DNA from: Bog-756 sp963730685
GTDB taxonomy: Bacteria > Actinomycetota > Acidimicrobiia > Acidimicrobiales > RAAP-2
Assembly (NCBI GenBank): GCA_963730685.1
Contig: CAVSSP010000001.1
Coordinates: forward strand, 1,798,001-1,862,000
DNA: 64,000 nucleotides
Reading direction: 5' to 3'
Below the pieces are notes generated by a model. It did not search any database, was not told where the DNA came from, and saw only the letters and a list, made by a program, of their open reading frames with translations. Position numbers and translations under genes: made by a program. The first letter of the stretch is position 1. Each line of letters opens with the position of its first letter. This document shows, piece after piece, positions 59,452 through 64,000 of this stretch.

Positions 59452-60465
59452 TCAGGCCGCCCCGTGGTCCCCGGAGCCGTTGGTCGAATTGGTCGCCGAA
59501 CCGTTGGCCTCCACGGTGGCGGCCCACGGGTCGCCGGCGATCGGGGGAGGCATGATGGCCACTTCGGCCAGGCTCCCGAACCGGTCGTTGCCGGCACCGA
59601 CGGCGGTGTCGAGTCCCGGAGGCGGGGGAGGCGTGCGGTCGTCGGCCCGGTCGTCGGCGAAGCCCGCCACCGGTGGCGAGGGCAGCGTGGTGACCGCACC
59701 GTCGTCCTGGCCGGGGTCGAGGGTGGCCGTTGCGTCGGCATCGACCGGCGGCAGGTCGACCACGATGAGTCCGGCGGCCTGGAGGTCGCGCAGCGTCCTG
59801 AGGCCGGCGACCTGGTCGCCTCCGATGAGGTCGACCACCACCTTGACCGTGTGCCCGGAGTTCCCCACCGTGGTCAGGACGTTCCACTGGTCGCTCCGGA
59901 TCTGCACGTCCTGCCCGGGAGGGGAGGGGGACAGGGCCACGACGGCCTCCAGCGGGACGACCTCTCGGAGGTCCCGCCACTCCTCCACCTGGGGGCGGAC
60001 CTCGTCCATCACCGCGGCCACCGGCACGGTGGGCTGTCCACTGGACGATGAGAGCCCGGCGGTGAAGTAGAACCAACCGTCGCTCACGCACGCCAGCTCG
60101 AACACCGCCTGGCCGATCGTCGATGCCGCACCGACGTGGGCGTTGGAGAACTGCCCGTTCTCCAACCACAGTTTGCCGTCGACGACGTCGTTGACCACCT
60201 GGAGCTCACCGGTCTGGGCGGTGGTGGCCAACAGCGAGAGCACGTCTGACAACGTGAAGATCGACAGGGAGCCCACCAGCGAGGCCGCTGGTGCCTCCTC
60301 GGACGGTTCGGAGGGACTCATGGTGTTTTCCTTCCCGGTTGGGGCAGGGTCGAAGAGCGGGGTCAGGGTCAGCCCGGACCCGGCGCCGCCTTCGGTCGTC
60401 GGGACGACCGGGGAGTCGGTCCCGTGCTGGGTTGTTCCATCGACCGTCCCGCGTTGGTCATTCAT
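59452..60465 (-). CDS. DUF4388 (PATAN-type) domain protein
   Basis: 337 residues. The PATAN-like domain lies near residues 65-150: GSLSIFTLSDVLSLLATTAQ, GELQVVNDVVDGKLWLENGQ and AHVGAASTIGQAVFELACVS, typical of DUF4388. A second region (WNVLTTVGNSGHTVKVVVDL ... LRDLQAAGLIVV) resembles a small winged-helix, and the C-terminus is a Pro/Asp-rich disordered tail. Such proteins are linked to gliding, two-component and GTPase signalling in other phyla; the role here is unknown. ATG 60465 (GGGAGGAT upstream) is used; ATG 60321 with GGAAGGA is a good alternative. Confidence 0.82.
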   Translation of the reverse strand: MNDQRGTVDGTTQHGTDSPVVPTTEGGAGSGLTLTPLFDPAPTGKENTMSPSEPSEEAPAASLVGSLSIFTLSDVLSLLATTAQTGELQVVNDVVDGKLWLENGQFSNAHVGAASTIGQAVFELACVSDGWFYFTAGLSSSSGQPTVPVAAVMDEVRPQVEEWRDLREVVPLEAVVALSPSPPGQDVQIRSDQWNVLTTVGNSGHTVKVVVDLIGGDQVAGLRTLRDLQAAGLIVVDLPPVDADATATLDPGQDDGAVTTLPSPPVAGFADDRADDRTPPPPPGLDTAVGAGNDRFGSLAEVAIMPPPIAGDPWAATVEANGSATNSTNGSGDHGAA

Positions 60466-60684
60466 TGGTGATCCTCCCGAGGACCGGCGTCGCCTGGGCA
60501 TGTTCCAAGTCCTTCACGTAAGACTCCGTTGGGACCACAATAACCGCAAAGAGTGCACAACTCCACACGTAAAGTGGTTTTTTGTCTGACTCATGGCCGA
60601 GGGAGAAACAGGGTGATCCCCACGCTCGACCGGATGCCGATCCGGGAGTCAGCCGGCCACCGATCGGCAGGTCATGATCGGTGG
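60466..60684. promoter_or_regulatory. AT-rich divergent intergenic region
   Basis: 219 bp between the DUF4388 gene and the crotonase gene. About 100 bases (60500-60600) are markedly AT-rich. CACGTAA occurs twice, about 52 bp apart. Near the middle CCAC-ACGTAAA-GTGG is followed by TTTTTT (60564-60584), a weak terminator-like element. Promoter elements cannot be placed with confidence. Confidence 0.35.
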
Positions 60685-61543
60685 ATGACCGACACGTCCA
60701 TGCCCATCGGCTTTTCCTCCTATGACGATTTCGAGCACCTCCGCTTCGACCGACCCGGACCCGGGGTGCTCCGCATCACCATCGATCGCCCGGAGGTCCT
60801 CAACGCCGCCAACGAGCGACTCCACCGCGAGTTCTCGCAGGTCTGGAGGGTCGTCGACGCCGACGAGTCGGTGGCCGTCTCGGTGATCACCGGCGCAGGT
60901 CGGGCATTTTCGGCCGGTGGTGACCTGGCCATGGTGGAGCGGATGACCACCGACCACGCCGCCGTGGTCGAGCAGTGGCGTGACGCCGGTGCCGTCGTCT
61001 CGGAGATGCTCGCCTCGGTGAAGCCCATCGTGTCCGCCATCAACGGGGTGGCGGTGGGGGCCGGATTGGCGGTGGCCCTGCTGGCCGATGTGAGCATCAT
61101 CGCGGAGTCGGCCCGGCTTTCGGACGGGCATGCGCGGCTCGGTGTGGCGGCCGGCGACCACGCTGCGGTCATCTGGCCCCTGCTGTGCGGTATGGCCAAG
61201 GCCAAGTACTACCTGATGACCGCCGAGTTCGTGACCGGTCCCGAGGCCGAGAGGATCGGCCTCGTGACCAGGTGCGTTCCTGACGACGAGGTGATGGCCC
61301 AGGCCCTCGCCGTGGCCGAGCGCCTGGCCGATGGGGAGCCGGACCGCGGTCCAGTGGACCAAGCGGGTGCTCAACCAGTGGTTGGTCTCTGCCACTCCGG
61401 CCTTCGGCGAGTCGCTGGCCCTGGAGATGGTCGGCTTCCTCGGGCCGGATGCCAAAGAGGGCGTCGCCGCCGTCCGTGAGCGCAGGGCCCCGGCCTTCCC
61501 GTCAGCCGCCCAGGCAGAGACCGTGATCAGGCAGAGACCGTGA
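60685..61543 (+). pseudogene. Enoyl-CoA hydratase/isomerase (crotonase) family, one frameshift
   Basis: About 285 residues once the frame is restored. VLRITIDRPEVLNAANERLH, AGRAFSAGGDLAMVERM and INGVAVGAGLAVALLADVSI give the crotonase oxyanion-hole and CoA-binding features. The frame shifts near 61333 (GATGGGGAGC): dropping one G from the G-run joins AERLADG to SRTAVQWTKRVLNQWLVS, which then runs to the stop. This is a homopolymer indel pattern. ATG 60685 starts MTDTSMPIGFSSYDDFEHLR. The last codons overlap the L,D-transpeptidase gene end by 17 bp. Confidence 0.8.
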
Positions 61544-61544
61544 C
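61511..61544. repeat. 17-bp tandem duplication at converging gene ends
   Basis: CAGGCAGAGACCGTGAT (61511-61527) is followed directly by CAGGCAGAGACCGTGAC (61528-61544). It spans the L,D-transpeptidase stop (61527-61529) and the crotonase stop (61541-61543), and so duplicates both contexts. Confidence 0.92.
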
Positions 61545-62711
61545 GAGTGTCCCGATCGGGGTGAGCGGGAAGACCACGGCGGCATTGGCCGGCGGCATCT
61601 CCACGCACCCGTCGCTCTGGGGGTACCCGTAGCTGGAGCGGACGAACCCGTGCAGGGCGTCCCCACCGTTGAAGTAGCTGACCCAGGGAATGCCCGGGTC
61701 CACGTACTTCGAACCGTCCGGATTGGTGCCCCGCATGGTGGTGACCGTGTACCGGATGTACACCGGGAAGGTGCCCGGTGCCGTCGTGGCCCCGGGTACG
61801 CCGGTGTTGGCCCTGGTCGTGTACACCGCTGCTCCGTTGCTGTAGACGGTGGTGGTCTCCGGGAGCGTCTGGGACACGTAGACGTAGTTGTACGGGTTCG
61901 GGTCCATGGCCCCCGACGAGGCGTCAGCCAGCAACTGCTGCCATACCGCCGGCCCGGCCTGGCCATCGGTCGTCATGTTGTGGTGGGACTCGAACGCCAT
62001 CACCGCGCCCTTGGTGATCTGGTTGGCAGTCCCGACCGTCCACTGACTGGTGAGGGTGGCCGGCTCGGTGCTCCGCCAGGTGAACGCCCCCTCCTGGGCC
62101 TGGGCCGCTTCCTGTGGTGCGCTCAGCGGGCCGGCCGGCACGAAGTCGACCGGCAGGTAACCGAGCTGGGCCAGCAGCTGTTGCAGTCGGAGGGTGGAGC
62201 CGGTGGCCACACTGAACTGGGCGGTCGCCGGCGTCGTCAACGTCTTGCCGTCGGCACTGATCACGCCACCGGCCCCGGCGGGCACCGTCACGGTCTCCGT
62301 GCTCGACGGAACCAGTGGTGACGTGGCGACGAAGCTGAAGGTGTCGGGCGTCACGAGCTGCCATGCACCGGCAACCGCCGGGCTGAGGGTCGGGGTGGGG
62401 GAGCGGGTGCCCAGCGGTACCGAGAAGTGCACGGAGATGGTGGCGTCGCTCGGCACCTGGGTCGCACCGGCGACCGGGCTGATCGACGCCACGGTGAGCG
62501 GCCCCGCCGACGAGGAGTTGGCCAGCTCGCGGTCGGGAGCGGATGTCGGGGTGGCCGAGGACTTGCTGGGGCTGCCGCCGACGGCGACCGCGGCAAAGCC
62601 CACACCGACCACCACAACGACGCCGACGGTAATGGCGATGAGCCACCCTTTTCCGCCTTTTGGTCCCTGATTTGGTCGCGGCGCTCTCGAATGTGCGTAC
62701 TGTGCCGGCAT
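61527..62711 (-). CDS. L,D-transpeptidase (YkuD) with Ig-like and peptidoglycan-binding regions
   Basis: 394 residues. A single membrane anchor (WLIAITVGVVVVVGVGFAAV) is followed by an Ig-like domain of Big_5/SbsA type (VASISPVAGATQVPSDATIS), a peptidoglycan-binding-like helical domain (TLRLQQLLAQLGYLPVDFVP) and the YkuD domain with HGFVRSSYGYPQSDGCVEMP (catalytic Cys in SDGC, His upstream). It forms 3-3 crosslinks in the cell wall or attaches proteins to it. ATG 62711 has GAGGGAG upstream; glnD is 97 bp upstream on the same strand. Confidence 0.92.
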   Translation of the reverse strand: MPAQYAHSRAPRPNQGPKGGKGWLIAITVGVVVVVGVGFAAVAVGGSPSKSSATPTSAPDRELANSSSAGPLTVASISPVAGATQVPSDATISVHFSVPLGTRSPTPTLSPAVAGAWQLVTPDTFSFVATSPLVPSSTETVTVPAGAGGVISADGKTLTTPATAQFSVATGSTLRLQQLLAQLGYLPVDFVPAGPLSAPQEAAQAQEGAFTWRSTEPATLTSQWTVGTANQITKGAVMAFESHHNMTTDGQAGPAVWQQLLADASSGAMDPNPYNYVYVSQTLPETTTVYSNGAAVYTTRANTGVPGATTAPGTFPVYIRYTVTTMRGTNPDGSKYVDPGIPWVSYFNGGDALHGFVRSSYGYPQSDGCVEMPPANAAVVFPLTPIGTLVTVSA

Positions 62712-62808
62712 CAAGTCTCCCTCTCGCAGGAAGAAATCTACCAGTCCACCGTGCGAATCCGGCGCCATGCGGCGAGGAATTCCGTCTTCGTGGGGCCGCC
62801 GGCCCTGC

Positions 62809-64000
62809 CTACTCGCCGCCAGCGGCGCCCACCCGTTGGGTGATGGCCTCCTCCAGACGGGCCAGTGTCGGAGCATCGGTGATCTTGGTGCCGTCCGGTC
62901 CACGCACGTAGAACGCATCGACCACGGCGGCGCCGAACGTCGACACCTTCGCCGACGTCACATCGAGGTCGCACTCCGCCAGGGCCCGGGTGATCCGGTG
63001 GAGCTGGCCCACGACGTCTTCTGCCCTGACCTCGACCACCGTGGCACTCGCCGACGCGTTGTTGTCGATGGAGACCTGGGTCGAGATCAGTTGGGGCCTG
63101 GTCGCGCGCCGGTCCTTCCGGTAGGTCCGGGCACGCTCGTCCAGCCGGGTCTCGATGGACAGGGTCCCCTTCATGACGGCGGCCAGGTCGTCGGACAGGC
63201 GGGCCACCGGCGGCCACCTGCCCTTGGAGGCTTCGACGGTGAAGACCTCCACGGCCACGCCGTCGTCACCGGCCACGGCCGCAGTGCGGACGTTCAGCCC
63301 GTGGAGGGCCAGTACTCCGGTGACCTCGGCGAGCAGCCCGGACCGGTCGGGGGCCACCACGGTGACCATGGGGTCGTCGATGGAGAGGGCCGGGACGCCA
63401 TGCTCGCGGACGGTGTCCATGATCATGTGGAGCTCGTCGGTGATCCAGGGGGTGGGCGCCGCCGCAGGCTCGCCGGCCAGGAGCCGCCTGGCCCGCTCGA
63501 CCAGGTCGGCCATCAACCCCGCCTTCCACGGCCCCCACGCCGAGGACCCGGTGGCGCGGCTATCCGCCTCGACCAGGGCGGCGAGAAGGTCGAGGGTCGA
63601 CCGGTTCCCGACTTCGTCGGCCACCCGTTGAGCCGTCGCCGGGTCGTCGAGGTCGCGCTTGGTGGCGCTGTCGGGTAGCAGGAGGTGGAGGCGAACCATG
63701 GTCGACAGGGTGGCGACGTCCTCGGGCGGGAAGCCCATCCGGGCGCCCATCTCCCCGGCCAGGGCGATGCCGACCTCGGTGTGGTCGCCGGGATAGCCCT
63801 TTCCGATGTCGTGGAGGAGGGTCCCCACCAACAAGAGGTCGGGTCGGCCGACCCGGTGGGCCAAGGTGGCGGCGATGGCCGTCGCCTCGAGGAGGTGTCG
63901 GTCCACGGTGTAGCGGTGGTACGGGTTGCGCTGAGGCTTGTTGCGGACGGCCGCCCACTCCGGCAGGTACCGCTCCAGCAGGTGGCGTTGGTCGAGCGCC
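62809..64000 (-). CDS. glnD: [Protein-PII] uridylyltransferase, C-terminal part (5' end beyond window)
   Basis: About 397 C-terminal residues. RNPYHRYTVDRHLLEATAIA and LLVGTLLHDIGKGYPGDHTE make up the HD hydrolase domain that removes UMP from PII. Two ACT domains follow (MVTVVAPDRSGLLAEVTGVL and TVVEVRAEDVVGQLHRITRA), which sense glutamine. The nucleotidyltransferase domain must lie to the right of 64000. It controls nitrogen status through PII uridylylation or adenylylation (the latter in actinobacteria). The frame is open from 62809 to the edge with no stop. Confidence 0.93.
   Translation of the reverse strand, partial: ALDQRHLLERYLPEWAAVRNKPQRNPYHRYTVDRHLLEATAIAATLAHRVGRPDLLLVGTLLHDIGKGYPGDHTEVGIALAGEMGARMGFPPEDVATLSTMVRLHLLLPDSATKRDLDDPATAQRVADEVGNRSTLDLLAALVEADSRATGSSAWGPWKAGLMADLVERARRLLAGEPAAAPTPWITDELHMIMDTVREHGVPALSIDDPMVTVVAPDRSGLLAEVTGVLALHGLNVRTAAVAGDDGVAVEVFTVEASKGRWPPVARLSDDLAAVMKGTLSIETRLDERARTYRKDRRATRPQLISTQVSIDNNASASATVVEVRAEDVVGQLHRITRALAECDLDVTSAKVSTFGAAVVDAFYVRGPDGTKITDAPTLARLEEAITQRVGAAGGE

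Overview
This is a high-GC (roughly 70%) chromosomal segment of an actinobacterium, most likely from class Acidimicrobiia or a close relative. The pointers are a mycothiol-type maleylpyruvate-isomerase/DinB protein, the Mec-CysO-CysM cysteine genes, a secreted NlpC/P60 hydrolase with GYWxVASDGGIFxFGDA repeats, many oxidoreductases for lipid, steroid or xenobiotic compounds, and tmRNA next to smpB. No phage, IS element, CRISPR array, rRNA or convincing tRNA was found. Many starts lie 6-9 bases after a TANNNT box with no Shine-Dalgarno sequence, which suggests frequent leaderless transcription.

Layout. 1-7.3 kb: luciferase-like monooxygenase (cut by the left edge), ferritin-like protein, DinB/MDMPI protein, two SAM methyltransferases, GNAT, quinone oxidoreductase and a receiver-domain protein. 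7.3-18.8 kb: a 497-bp gap with a perfect 30-bp palindrome, a GGDEF-EAL protein, TrmH-type methyltransferase, cupin, PLP lyase, Gfo/Idh/MocA dehydrogenase, DHA2 exporter, a membrane EAL protein with degenerate GGDEF, and the NlpC/P60 protein. 19-26.3 kb: a catabolic block with a Baeyer-Villiger monooxygenase divergent from an HSL-type esterase and an SDR (mymA-like content), then another SDR, an NAD(P)-binding protein, acyl-CoA dehydrogenase and DUF2630. 26.3-43.8 kb: secreted CocE-type hydrolase, DHA2 exporter, formate-THF ligase, duplicated winged-helix protein, cNMP-binding/thioredoxin-reductase fusion, secreted GH31 glycosidase, PhyH dioxygenase coupled to a YqhA protein, PPOX protein, and a giant GMC oxidoreductase-alpha/beta hydrolase fusion. 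43.9-53.6 kb: cyclase-ATPase-TPR regulator, HicB-like protein, DHA2 exporter with a well-formed leaderless promoter and operator, beta-lactamase-fold esterase, and an isochorismatase-like/flippase-like/lipoprotein operon. 53.7-59.4 kb: a housekeeping core (ssrA, smpB, mec-cysO-cysM, usp, MBL phosphodiesterase-like, rph, rdgB) resembling M. tuberculosis Rv1334-Rv1341. 59.4-64 kb: DUF4388 protein, crotonase, L,D-transpeptidase and the C-terminal half of GlnD (cut by the right edge).

Two patterns cut across the window. First, five genes (26.3-28.0, 28.1-29.6, 37.9-38.9, 40.3-43.8 and 60.7-61.5 kb) carry about 14 single-base-type frameshifts, while homology continues in the next frame each time. 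This looks more like consensus sequence errors than true decay. Second, short tandem repeats (9-24 bp units) repeatedly lie on or just after stop codons, in several cases duplicating the stop codon itself.
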